Shown piece after piece: positions 23,201 to 35,975 of a stretch of 64,000 bases of DNA. The DNA is from Arenicola marina (lineage: Eukaryota; Annelida; Polychaeta; Arenicolidae): NCBI GenBank assembly GCA_964019135.1, contig OZ025253.1:4283059-4347058 (forward strand), given 5' to 3'. Each line of letters opens with the position of its first letter. The first letter of the stretch is position 1. Both the position numbers and the translations under genes were made by a program. The notes beneath the pieces are model-generated. The model was not told where the DNA came from and made no database searches. It worked only from the letters and a program-made list of their open reading frames with translations.

Positions 23201-25850
23201 TAGAGACTGACAACGGATGGCCATCTCCCAGGACTGGGTAGTACAGGTATGGAGACTGACAACGGATGACCATCTCCCAGGACTGTGTAGTACAGGTATG
23301 GAGACTGACAACGGATGGCCATCTCCCAGGACTGGGTAGTACAGGTATGGAGACTGACAACGGATGGTCATCTCCCAGGATTGTGTAGTATAGGTATGGA
23401 GACTGACAACGGATGACCATCTCCCAGGACTGTGTAGTACAGGTATGGAGACTGACAACGGATGGCCATCTGCCAGGACTGTGTAGTACAGGTATGGAGA
23501 CTGACAACGGATGGTCACCTCTCAGGACTGTGTAGTACAGGTATGGAGACTGACAACGGATGGCCATCTCCCAGGACTGGGTAGTACAGGTATGGAGACT
23601 GACAAAGGATGACCATCTCCCAGGACTGGGTAGTACAGGTATGGAGACTGACAACGGATGGCCATCTCCTAGGACTGTGTAGTACAGGTATGGAGACTGA
23701 CAACGGATGGCCATCTCCCAGGACTGTGTAGTACAGGTATGGAGACTGACAACGGATGGCCATCTCCCAGGCTGTGTAGTACAGGTATGGAGACTGACAA
23801 CGGATGGCCATCTCCCAGGACTGTGTAGTACAGGTATGGAGACTGACAACGGATGGTCATCTGCCAGGACTGTGTAGTACAGGTGTGGAGACTGACAACG
23901 GATGGCCATCTCCCAGGACTGTGTAGTACAGGTATGGAGACTGACAACGGATGGCCATCTCTCAGACTGTGTAGTACAGGTATGGAGACTGACAACGGAT
24001 GGCCACCTCCCAGGACTGTGTAGTACAGGTATGGAGACTGACAACGGATGACCATCTCCCAGGACTGGGTACTACAGGTATGGAGACTGACAACGGATGA
24101 CCATCTCCCAGGACTGGGTACTACAGGTATGGAGACTGACAACGGATGACCATCTCCCAGGACTGTGTAGTACAGGTATGGAGACTGACAACGGATGACC
24201 ATCTCCCAGGACTGTGTAGTACAGGTATGGAGACTGACAACGGATGGCCATCTCCCAGGACTGTGTAGTACAGGTATGGAGACTGACAACGGATGGCCAT
24301 CTCCCAGACTGTGTAGTACAGGTATGGAGACTGACAACGGATGGCCATCTCCCAGGACTGTGTAGTACAGGTGTGGAGACTGACAACGGATGGCCATCTC
24401 CCAGGACTGTGTAGTACAGGTATGGAGACTGACAACGGATGGCCATCTCCCAGACTGTGTAGTACAGGTATGGAGACTGACAACGGATGACCATCTCCCA
24501 GGACTGTGTAGTACAGGTATAGAGACTGACAACGGATGGCCATCTCCCAGGACTGGGTAGTACAGGTATGGAGACTGACAACGGATGGTCACCTCTCAGG
24601 ACTGTGTAGTACAGGTATGGAGACTGACAACGGATGGCCATCTCCCAGGACTGGGTAGTACAGGTATGGAGACTGACAAAGGATGACCATCTCCCAGGAC
24701 TGGGTAGTACAGGTATGGAGACTGACAACGGATGGCCATCTCCTAGGACTGTGTAGTACAGGTATGGAGACTGACAACGGATGGCCATCTCCCAGGACTG
24801 TGTAGTACAGGTATGGAGACTGACAACGGATGGCCATCTCCCAGGCTGTGTAGTACAGGTATGGAGACTGACAACGGATGGCCATCTCCCAGGACTGTGT
24901 AGTACAGGTATGGAGACTGACAACGGATGGTCATCTGCCAGGACTGTGTAGTACAGGTGTGGAGACTGACAACGGATGGCCATCTCCCAGGACTGTGTAG
25001 TACAGGTATGGAGACTGACAACGGATGGCCATCTCTCAGACTGTGTAGTACAGGTATGGAGACTGACAACGGATGGCCACCTCCCAGGACTGTGTAGTAC
25101 AGGTATGGAGACTGACAACGGATGACCATCTCCCAGGACTGGGTACTACAGGTATGGAGACTGACAACGGATGACCATCTCCCAGGACTGGGTACTACAG
25201 GTATGGAGACTGACAACGGATGACCATCTCCCAGGACTGTGTAGTACAGGTATGGAGACTGACAACGGATGACCATCTCCCAGGACTGTGTAGTACAGGT
25301 ATGGAGACTGACAACGGATGGCCATCTCCCAGGACTGTGTAGTACAGGTATGGAGACTGACAACGGATGGCCATCTCCCAGACTGTGTAGTACAGGTATG
25401 GAGACTGACAACGGATGGCCATCTCCCAGGACTGTGTAGTACAGGTGTGGAGACTGACAACGGATGGCCATCTCCCAGGACTGTGTAGTACAGGTATGGA
25501 GACTGACAACGGATGGCCATCTCCCAGACTGTGTAGTACAGGTATGGAGACTGACAACGGATGACCATCTCCCAGGACTGTGTAGTACAGGTATAGAGAC
25601 TGACAACGGATGGCCATCTCCCAGGACGGGTAGTACAGGTATGGAGACTGACAACGGATGACCATCTCCCAGGACTGTGTAGTACAGGTATGGAGACTGA
25701 CAACGGATGGCCATCTCCCAGGACTGGGTAGTACAGGTATGGAGACTGACAACGGATGGTCATCTCCCAGGATTGTGTAGTATAGGTATGGAGACTGACA
25801 ACGGATGACCATCTCCCAGGACTGTGTAGTACAGGTATGGAGACTGACAA
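20300..25850 (+). repeat. Tandem 2,783-bp higher-order duplication inside the 49-bp array
   Basis: Unit-variant patterns repeat with an offset of 2,783 bp. The same 65-codon + strand frame occurs at 22681 and 25464, and the same 348-codon minus frame spans 21289-22335 and 24072-25118. Each copy holds a further internal offset of 1,074 bp (landmark at 20732/21806 and 23515/24589). The outer limits given are approximate. Confidence 0.85.
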
Positions 25851-27010
25851 CGGATGGCCATCTCCCAGGACTGTGTAGTACAGGTATGGAGACTGACAAC
25901 GGATGGCCATCTCCCAGGACTGGGTAGTACAGGTATGGAGACTGACAACGGATGGCCATCTCCCAGGACTGTGTAGTACAGGTATGGAGACTGACAACGG
26001 ATGGCCATCTCCCAGACTGTGTAGTACAGGTATGGAGACTGACAACGGATGACCATCTCCCAGGACTGTGTAGTACAGGTATGGAGACTGACAACGGATG
26101 GCCATCTCCCAGGACTGGGTAGTACAGGTATGGAGACTGACAACGGACGGCCATCTCCCAGGACTGTGTAGTACAGGTATGGAGACTGACAACGGATGGC
26201 CATCTCCCAGGACTGTGTAGTACAGGTATGGAGACTGACAACGGATGGCCATCTCCCAGGACTGTGTAGTACAGGTATGGAGACTGACAACGGATGACCA
26301 TCTCCCAGGACTGGGTAGTACAGGTATGGAGACTGACAACGGATGACTATCTCCCAGGACTGTGTGGTACAGGTATGGAGACTGACAACGGATGGCCATC
26401 TCCCAGGCTGTGTAGTACAGGTATGGAGACTGACAACGGATGACCATCTCCCAGGACTGTGTAGTACAGGTTTGGAGACTGACAACGGATGGCCATCTCC
26501 CAGGACTGTGTAGTACAGGTATGGAGACTGACAACGGATGGCCATCTCCCAGGACTGTGTAGTACAGGTATGGAGACTGACAACGGATGACCATCTCCCA
26601 GGACTGGGTAGTACAGGTATGGAGACTGACAACGGATGACCAGCTCCCAGGACTGTGTAGTACAGGTATGGAGACTGACAACGGATGGCCATCTCCCAGA
26701 CTGTGTAGTACAGGTATGGAGACTGACAACGGATGACCATCTCCCAGGACTGTGTAGTACAGGTATGGAGACTGACAACGGATGGCCATCTCCCAGGACT
26801 GTGTAGTACAGGTATGGAGACTGACAACGGATGGCCATCTCCCAGGACTGTGTAGTACAGGTATGGAGACTGACAACGGATGGCCATCTCCCAGGACTGT
26901 GTAGTACAGGTATGGAGACTGACAACGGATGGCCATCTCCCAGGACTGTGTAGTACAGGTATGGAGACTGACAACGGATGGCCATCTCCCAGGACTGTGT
27001 AGTACAGGTA

Positions 27011-27232
27011 TAGGGCCCAGAGGGGCTTTTTCGACACGGCGACACGGCGATTTTTAAAATCGACAAGCGACATTGGGGTTGCCATAGAATCGACATGCGA
27101 CATAAGACTTAGCGAGACGCGACATGGAACTTTTCTTAAAATCGACACGCGACATAGACCTTTTCTTAAAATCGACACGCGACATGGACCTTTTCTTAAA
27201 ATCGACACGCGACATGGCTGTCAGGGGCGCTA
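27011..27232. mobile_element. Short inverted-repeat element nested in the 49-bp array (copy 2)
   Basis: Nearly identical to the copy at 18186, with small differences: one C fewer in the left end and GGGGCGCTA at the right end. It has the same GGTA flanks and the same private TATGAAG flank. It therefore arrived by duplication of the array segment and not by a second insertion. Confidence 0.65.
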
Positions 27233-29558
27233 GGTATGAAGACTGACAACGGATGGCCATCTCCCAGGACTGTGTAGTACAGGTATGGAGACTGACAACG
27301 GATGACCATCTCCCAGGACTGTGTAGTACAGGTATGGAGACTGACAACGGATGACCATCTCCCAGGACTGTGTAGTACAGGTATGGAGACTGACAACGGA
27401 TGGCCATCTCCCAGGACTGTGTAGTACAGGTATGGAGACTGACAACGGATGACCATCTCCCAGGACTGTGTAGTACAGGTATGGAGACTGACAACGGATG
27501 GCCATCTCCCAGGACTGTGTAGTACAGGTATGGAGACTGACAACGGATGGCCATCTCCCAGGACTGTGTAGTACAGGTATGGAGACTGACAACGGATGAC
27601 CATCTCCCAGGACTGTGTAGTACAGGTATGGAGACTGACAACGGATGGCCATCTCCCAGGACTGTGTAGTACAGGTGTGGAGACTGGCAACGGATGGCCA
27701 TCTCCCAGGACTGTGTAGTACAGGTATGGAGACTGACAACGGATGCTCATCTCCCAGGACTGTGTAGTACAGGTATGGAGACTGACAACGGACGGCCATC
27801 TCCCAGGACTGTGTAGTACAGGTATGGAGACTGACAACGGATGACTATCTCCCAGGACTGTGTGGTACAGGTATGGAGACTGACAACGGATGGCCATCTC
27901 CCAGGACTGTGTAGTACAGGTATGGAGACTGACAACGGATGCTCATCTCCCAGGACTGTGTAGTACAGGTATGGAGACTGACAACGGATGGCCATCTCCC
28001 AGGCTGTGTAGTACAGGTATGGAGACTGACAACGGATGACCATCTCCCAGGGCTGTGTAGTACAGGTATGGAGACTGACAACGGATGACCATCTCCCAGG
28101 ACTGTGTAGTACAGGTATGGAGACTGACAACGGATGGCCATCTCCCAGGACTGTGTAGTACAGGTATGGAGACTGACAACGGATGGCCATCTCCCAGGCT
28201 GTGTAGTACAGGTATGGAGACTGACAACGGATGACCATCTCCCAGGACTGTGTAGTACAGGTATGGAGACTGACAACGGATGACCATCTCCCAGGGCTGT
28301 GTAGTACAGGTATGGAGACTGACAACGGATGACCATCTCCCAGGACTGTGTAGTACAGGTATGGAGACTGACAACGGATGGCCATCTCCCAGGACTGTGT
28401 AGTACAGGTATGGAGACTGACAACGGATGGCCATCTCCCAGGCTGTGTAGTACAGGTATGGAGACTGACAACGGATGACCATCTCCCAGGACTGTGTAGT
28501 ACAGGTATGGAGACTGACAACGGATGACCATCTCCCAGGACTGTGTAGTACAGGTATGGAGACTGACAACGGATGGCCATCTCCCAGGACTGGGTAGTAC
28601 AGGTATGGAGACTGACAACGGATGGCCATCTCCCAGGACTGTGTAGTACAGGTATGGAGACTGACAACGGATGGCCATCTCCCAGACTGTGTAGTACAGG
28701 TATAGAGACTGACAACGGATGACCATCTCCCAGGACTGTGTAGTACAGGTATGGAGACTGACAACGGATGGTCACCTCTCAGGACTGTGTAGTACAGGTA
28801 TGGAGACTGACAACGGATGACCATCTCCCAGGACTGGGTAGTACAGGTATGGAGACTGACAACGGATGACCATCTCCCAGGACTGGGTAGTACAGGTATG
28901 GAGACTGACAACGGATGGCCATCTCCCAGGACTGTGTAGTACAGGTATGGAGACTGACAACGGATGACCATCTCCCAGGACTGGGTAGTACAGGTATGGA
29001 GACTGACAACGAATGGCCATCTCTCAGGACTGTGTAGTACAGGTATGGAGACTGACAACGGATGGCCATCTCCCAGGACTGGGTAGTACAGGTATGGAGA
29101 CTGACAACGGATGGCCATCTCCCAGGACTGTGTAGTACAGGTATGGAGACTGACAACGGATGACCATCTCCCAGGACTGTGTAGTACAGGTATGGAGACT
29201 GACAACGGATGGCCATCTCCCAGGACTGGGTAGTACAGGTATGGAGACTGACAACGGATGGCCATCTCCCAGGACTGGGTAGTACAGGTATGGAGACTGA
29301 CAACGGATGACCATCTCCCAGGACTGTGTGGTACAGGTATGGAGACTGACAACGGATGGCCATCTCCCAGGACTGTGTAGTACAGGTATAGAGACTGACA
29401 ACGGATGACTATCTCCCAGGACTGTGTAGTACAGGTATGGAGACTGACAACGGATGGCCATCTCCCAGGACTGTGTAGTACAGGTATGGAGACTGACAAC
29501 AGATGGCCATCTCCCAGGACTGTGTAGTACAGGTATGGAGACTGACAACGGATGGCCA

Positions 29559-29820
29559 TGTACAGGTGGCTGTAAGCAGGGAATCTCTGTAGCTGTATTG
29601 GTGGCTGGTACACATGGGTGTGATTTTGATTACACGCTGGGCCACCTATATTATATGTGGACACAACGGCACTTACCGTGTCAGGCACACACAGACCGCG
29701 ACAGGAACAAGAGACTGCGAGACTGATACAAGCTGTACAGTTAAACCTCTCTAAACCCAATGAGCCGATACAGCTCTGTTCACATGGATTTTTGGTTGAG
29801 CAAATTCAAGAATGGAGACA
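29559..29820. other. Unique spacer between the 49-bp and 33-bp arrays
   Basis: About 260 bp of unique sequence. The frame that enters the 33-bp array is open from 29657 but has a GTG, not ATG, at its start. Confidence 0.4.
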
Positions 29821-30944
29821 ATCAGGGTATGGCAAGGGTCTAATAATGACAGAATCAGGATATGGCAAGGGTCTAATAATGACAGAATCAGGATGTGGCA
29901 AGGGTCTAATAATGACAGAATCAGGATATGGCAAGGGTCTAATAATGACAGAATCAGGATATGGCAAGGGTCTAATAATGACAGAATCAGGATATGGCAA
30001 GGGTCTAATAATGACAGAATCAGGATATGGCAAGGGTCTAATAATGACAGAATCAGGATATGGCAAGGGTCTAATAATGACAGAATCAGGATATGGCAAG
30101 GGCCTAATAATGACAGAATCAGGATATGGCAAGGGTCTAATAATGACAGAATCAGGATATGGCAAGGGTCTAATAATGACAGAATCAGGATATGGCAAGG
30201 GTCTAATAATGACAGAATCAGGATATGGCAAGGGTTTAATAATGACAGAATCAGGATATGGCAAGGGTCTAATAATGACAGAATCAGGATATGGCAAGGG
30301 TCTAATAATGACAGAATCAGGATATGGCAAGGGTCTAATAATGACAGAATCAGGATATGGCAAGGGTCTAATAATGACAGAATCAGGATATGGCAAGGGT
30401 CTAATAATGACAGAATCAGGATATGGCAAGGGTCTAATAATGACAGAATCAGGATATGGCAAGGGTCTAATAATGACAGAATCAGGATATGGCAAGGGTC
30501 TAATAATGACAGAATCAGGATATGGCAAGGGTCTAATAATGACAGAATCAGGATATGGCAAGGGTCTAATAATGACAGAATCAGGATATGGCAAGGGTCT
30601 AATAATGACAGAATCAGGATATGGCAAGGGTCTAATAATGACAGAATCAGGATATGGCAAGGGTCTAATAATGACAGAATCAGGATATGGCAAGGGTCTA
30701 ATAATGACAGAATCAGGATATGGCAAGGGTCTAATAATGACAGAATCAGGATATGGCAAGGGTCTAATAATGACAGAATCAGGATATGGCAAGGGTCTAA
30801 TAATGACAGAATCAGGATATGGCAAGGGTCTAATAATGACAGAATCAGGATATGGCAAGGGTCTAATAATGACAGAATCAGGATATGGCAAGGGTCTAAT
30901 AATGACAGAATCAGGATATGGCAAGGGTTTAATAATGACAGAAT
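29821..30944 (+). repeat. 33-bp tandem array, 34 near-identical copies
   Basis: The unit joins ATCAGGATATGGCAAGGGTC and TAATAATGACAGA. Thirty-four copies show about five substitutions and no length change, so the array is very young or actively homogenised. Two + and two minus frames are open throughout. The + frame reading ESGYGKGLIMT absorbs four of five substitutions silently, but it has no upstream ATG, and I do not call it as a gene. Confidence 0.96.
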
Positions 30945-32699
30945 TTCGCTTTGACCTGGGTTCGCGTTAGGATGACTAATCCGCATGTGGTATGTTTGAT
31001 ATCACCTTTACCGGCCTTATATGGTTGTTCTCTCGATCGCCATTCGGATAGTCGACGCGTTTTAACCTCCGTAGATGGTGCCGCCACAATGGGAAGGGTC
31101 ACGGTAGGGAGGAGTAAATCCCTACTCTTTGCGAAGGAGGACGCTTGATCTTCATCCTAGGCAAACACAGACATTTGTACAAGGCTCGAACCACGCACTG
31201 GTCACTTGGGCTGGCCTAGCAGAGCACATTCGATAATAGCCAAACGATCGTTATCCTACAGTAAAATTAGTACCGGTGCGGTTCGAACCGCGAACAGGAT
31301 AAATAAAAAAGGATAAACCCAGGATAAATTGTGACGTCTCATACACATTTCCAAGGTAGCCTAAGCTTGTTTTAGCTGCATTTTGACAATGCGCATTTGA
31401 AGATTTTCCGCATGGGAATTTGGTAAAGTGGTTTAGATATTTATTGGTCCCTGGCGTATAGCAACAACTGTATTTTATGCAATTTCATGCAATAAAAGGG
31501 TATGTTGTAAGGACGACTTTGCGGCGCCAACTGTGGCGTTCGTGTGGGAAAATGTGGCTTTCTGGTGTGCTTCGTCATCAAAATTATGCCATTGATGCCG
31601 GTTTTTGCCTCTCACAGTGAAGACAGAAAAGTCGACACATAAATTTATTCCAAATTTAACAATAATAAGATGGGACAATGTGTCTAATAACAGCAAAATT
31701 ATTAAATCGGTCGCGAATTGCTGCATGAGCACGAAAAGATGATTCACTGTATCTGTGTATGCTGATGATGCATGTTAGCCTCGGCCCGGTCAGTGCCATA
31801 AAACGATACATCGGTTGTTCATGGGGTATTTCACCCACACGCCCAAGAATAGATTTTCTTTTTTTACCCACCTGCCCAGCCATAACACAGCGCACAGACT
31901 TACGACGACAGAAACGCCCCATACCACACACCTTCCCCCGTGACACTATTTCCCCAAGGCACTAGAGCTGGTTAGGGGGGTGCGTGGCTTGGGGAGTCGG
32001 GGGTGGATGGGTGGGGGTTCGAGTGGAGGATCACCCGCGATGGGTGTAGCAACGGTAGCCACAGGAGGGGGGGGGGGGCGAGACGGAACGCGTCGGAGTG
32101 TGGTGGGTGGAGGCGGGGTGGGTAGGCGAGAGTGTGTAGGCGAGAGTGAAAGTGGACTGGATGGGAATGTGTGGAGGCGGGGGTTGTGGCGGTGGGGGTC
32201 AGACTGCGGGGGTTGGGGGGGTTAGATGCTGGGGGGTCTGAATACCTCATGTGTAGCAGAATAGCAGGTGTGGAGACGGGGGGCGGGGGGGGTCGCTCAT
32301 TACGGCGGTTCAACCCCCCCCCCCGCTCGGCCCCCCTCCACCCCCCCCACCCGCCTCCGGTGCCAGTGCCCAGGGTCCATAGGGGACTCCACAGGCCAGT
32401 GCAACAAATATCCGATCGTCTGGATCAGCCACTTCCCATCACGTGATACCCCCGATCACTGGGCGGAGGATGGACAGATACAGGGAATCTGCTGCTCTGC
32501 GAAACACGGTGGCGATATCACTGTGTGTCTGATACCCCCAGCCTGCCATGTTGGCGGTCTGGCTCTGTACGAGGCAACAAAGCAAAAACTGCTTTGGCAA
32601 GTGACAGATGGTCTGGGACGCTGGGTGTTAGCTCTTCCAACATAATATGAATCACGATAAAACATTGGTAGACTGCACCCCTCCCAATCTCCTCCACCC
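30945..32699. other. Unique region with a tRNA-like Pol III motif pair and G/C-rich runs
   Basis: Unique sequence. G-rich at 31970-32230 and C-rich at 32310-32360. Short frames are unconvincing. The A/B-box pair near 31204-31301 is listed separately. Confidence 0.4.
31204..31301 (+). other. tRNA-like A-box/B-box pair, possible SINE head
   Basis: TGGCCTAGCAGA (31212-31223) matches the A box at 11 of 12 positions and GGTTCGAACCG (31280-31290) the B box. The B box lies within a perfect 14-bp palindrome (31278-31291). The boxes are 68 bp apart, long for a tRNA without an intron. I could not build matching acceptor and anticodon stems, so this may be a decayed tRNA-derived repeat or chance. Confidence 0.25.
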
Positions 32700-33210
32700 C
32701 CTCCTCTCTCTCTCGCTCTCTCTCTCTCTCCCTCTTTGTCATCAACTAGATCGAAGGAGAGTTGTTTGCCGCACTGATGCATATTTTTATCTTTGCACCT
32801 AGCGGGCGAAATGGTTTAATGAGGGTCGTTTGTCAGCAAGGGAGACAGCGGTCGGTCTGATCGCGAGCTTGGGACGGAGGGAAAAGGGGGGCGGTGGTGG
32901 GGGTGCAGCGTGAGAGACAAACCAGCCTGGAGAGGGAGAGCGAGAGGGCGACTGAGGGCCAGAGAGAGAAAGAGAGCCCACGATACCGTTGTATGGGGGT
33001 GGGCTAGAAAGGGCGAGCGAGTGAGAGAGAGGGAGGGAGAGGGAGAGAGAGAGAGAGGGGGAGAGAGGGAGAGAGAGAGAGAGAGAGAGAGTGACTTACA
33101 GATATAGAACAGATATAGACTAGAGTTGATATATTATATATCATGTGAGGTATCTTCATGCAAATTCGTAACTCACATACAAGTGTGTATATATATATAT
33201 GAGAGCTTAG
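32700..33210. repeat. CT/GA microsatellites
   Basis: (CT)n-type tract at 32700-32741, purine (GA)n-type tracts at 32930-33092, and a short (TA)n at 33188-33201, with unique sequence between. Length-variable simple sequence. Confidence 0.85.
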
Positions 33211-34560
33211 AGGGTGGCTAGGACGGTAGACAGAGGGAAACAGTTCGACCCACAGAACTAAAATGAAGTTGTGACACACAAGGTTCGAAGCCATGAGTTA
33301 TCGCCTTGCCATCGTTGCTTCTATTATTGATAGCCTATATTCCACACGACCCATAGAGACATCCATGCAAGTTTTATCGGGTGCCATTCCCCCATGTCCC
33401 GCCCCACGGTCAGACTGATCCACCGCGCCTTTTGTCACCCATCCCATGCCTAATTTAGCCACTTCGATTCTGTCGCCGGAGCCATTTTTATGACGTAATG
33501 TTGTTGTGGTTGACCTTGGTGGTTTCTGCGCATGCGTGCGTTAACCCATGGGTGGACGTGGCGTCGCCTGTTGGACAGCCGGTCGGAGCAGCACCCACAG
33601 ACAAGCAGACTCGGCCTCCGCATTACACATTGAGGACTACATCACCCCTGAAGCTCACGGCCACACCCCGCCGTATCCTTGACGACCCAGCACCCAGCAT
33701 CACAAAGACGGTCTCCTTGACGACAAGACGGAGGACGCGCCGACGGGAATAGTGGCAATCGCTATCCGAGGCCAAAAAAGCTGCCAAATGTGCGTCGAAA
33801 TACGTTGACCGCTCCTCACGTACCGACGCCCCCACCCCACCCCCCTCACCCCCACCTACCCACTCACCCCTCTCACCCCCACCTACCCACTCACCCTCCG
33901 GCTCGCGTCGCCCGCCCTCTCCAATTCCAGCGTCATTGGGTCTATATGGGTATATATGTGTGCGCATATATATAGCCTGGGGAATCTCAATGCCACCCCC
34001 CCCCGCTCTCCGCGCCTTGCCCATCGTCGAGACCCCAGCCCCCAACCCTCCCTACCACACACCCACCTTCTGACACCGGCCCTTGCTGCGAGACTCCGCC
34101 CCCCCCCCCACCACGCCACCGACCCCGTTCACCAGCCTCATCACCATTCCTCACCTGATTCAGGCTCTCACATCATCATCTCCAGACCCCCCCCCCCCCC
34201 CTCCCCCCCCTCCCCAACACTCCCTACCCTACCCAACCCCGGTAAAGCACACTAATCAGCCTTGGCATTCAGCCCCTCCCTTCAGCACCTCGCACAACCC
34301 CCCCGCCCCCCCCCCCGTAACCGCCCACCCCCCACCCCCCGTTCCTCGCCCTATCATACCCTCCCCGTATCCTTCCTCCAGCAATCTCTCTCGTTTTCCG
34401 TCACGACAGGATATTAGCATACAGCGTCGCCTGCATCAGAGGTCTAACACAACCAAATGCATAACCGAGGCGCCCGCACGGCTGTCCACTCGCCCGTTCC
34501 GCGTCCGCTCGGAATCAACAAGTGACTGATTGGTCCGCCAGCTATGTGTTGAAGCAATAT
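33211..34560. other. Unique, partly C-rich region with promoter-like motifs
   Basis: 33470-33545 carries TGACGTAA (33491-33498) and an NRF1-type TGCGCATGCG (33527-33536). 33830-33900 has a 27-bp C-rich direct repeat and 34090-34340 many poly-C runs. The 84-codon frame from 33498 is discussed as a finding and not called as a gene. Confidence 0.35.
33491..33536 (+). promoter_or_regulatory. CRE half-site plus NRF1 motif
   Basis: TGACGTAA and the palindromic TGCGCATGCG lie 28 bp apart. Both are promoter-proximal motifs in animals (CREB/ATF and NRF1). There is no TATA box, and the motifs overlap or follow an ATG at 33498, so their target is unclear. Confidence 0.3.
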
Positions 34561-34572
34561 GTACTCTACAGT

Positions 34573-35975
34573 CTTACATGTATGTACCCTACAGTCCGAC
34601 CCACCTCCTGTAATACAGGCTCTCTATGTATGTACCTTACAGTCCGACCCACCACCTGTAATACAGGCTCTACATGCATGTACCTTGCAGTCCGACCCAC
34701 CTCCTGTAATACAGGCTCTACATGTATGTACCTTACAGTCCGACCCATCTCCTGTAATAGAGGCTCTACATGTATGTACCTTACAGTCCGACCCACCTCC
34801 TGTAATACAGGCTCTACATGTATGTACCTTACAGTCCGACCCACCTCCTGTAATACAGGCTCTACATGTATGTACCTTACAGTCCGACCCACCTCCCGTA
34901 ATACAGGCTCTACATGCATGTACCTTACAGTCCGACCAACCTCCTGTAATACAGGCTCTACATGTATGTGCCTTACAGTCCGACCCACCTCCTGTAATAC
35001 AGGCTCTACATGTATGTACCTTACAGTCCGACCCACCTCCTGTAATACAGGCTCTACATGTATGTACCTTACAGTCCGACCCACCTCCTGTAATACAGGC
35101 TCTACATGTATGTACCTTACAGTCCGACCCACCTCCTGTAATACAGGCTCTACATGTATGTACCTTACAGTCCGACCCACCTCCTGTAATACAGGCTCTA
35201 CATGTATGTGCCTTACAGTCCGACCCACCTCCTGTAATACAGGCTCTACATGCATGTACCTTACAGTCCGACCAACCTCCTGTAATACAGGCTCTACATG
35301 TATGTGCCTTACAGTCCGACCCACCTCCTGTAATACAGGCTCTACATGTATGTGCCTTACAGTCCGACCCACCTCCTGTAATACAGGCTCTACATGTATG
35401 TGCCTTACAGTCCGACCAACCTCCTGTAATACAGGCTCTACATGTATGTACCTTACAGTCCGACCCACCTCCTGTAATACAGGCTCTACATGTATGTGCC
35501 TTACAGTCCGACCAACCTCCTGTAATACAGGCTCTACATGTATGTACCTTACAGTCCGACCCACCTCCTGTAATACAGGCTCTACATGTATGTACCTTAC
35601 GGTCCGACCCACCTCCTGTAATACAGGCTCTACATGTATGTGCCTTACAGTCCGACCCACCTCCTGTAATACAGGCTCTACATGTATGTGCCTTACAGTC
35701 CGACCCACCTCCTGTAATACAGGCTCTACATGTATGTACCTTACAGTCCGACCCATCTCCTGTAATACAGGCTCTATATGTATGTACCTTACAGTCCGAC
35801 CCTCCTCCTGTAATACAGGCTCTACATGTATGTACCTTACAGTCCGACCCACCTCCTGTAATACAGGCTCTATATGTATGTACCTTACAGTCCGACCCTC
35901 CTCCTGTAATACAGGCTCTACATGTATGTACCTTACAGTCCGACCCTCCTCCTGTAATACAGGCTCTACATGTAT
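34573..35975 (+). repeat. 48-bp tandem array, about 29 copies
   Basis: The unit joins TACATGTATGTACCTTACAG, TCCGACCCACCTCCTGTAAT and ACAGGCTC. Variants are mainly GTAC/GTGC and CCCA/CCAA. The period is a multiple of three, so several frames stay open on both strands. These are artefacts. Confidence 0.95.

Larger units (their letters stand above)
15837..29558 (+). repeat. 49-bp satellite array, about 270 copies
   Basis: The unit joins GGAGACTGACAACGGATGGC, CATCTCCCAGGACTGTGTAG and TACAGGTAT. Common variants are GGATGACC, GGACGGCC, ACTGGGTAG, and one-base or two-base deletions (CCCAGACTG, CCAGGCTG). Two copies of a ~222-bp element interrupt the array (18186-18408 and 27011-27232). Long minus-strand frames such as SVVSLHTCTTQSWEM arise because the unit has no stop in those phases: three 49-bp units make 49 codons. 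They are not genes. The variable number of short units and the 2,783-bp duplication show ongoing unequal exchange. Confidence 0.97.

Noticed and set aside
15837-29558. Long minus-strand frames of 300-600 codons (SVVSLHTCTTQSWEM type)
   Set aside because: They arise because the 49-bp unit lacks stops in those phases. Two or three overlapping frames cover the same bases, and the elements and short units shift phase repeatedly without constraint.
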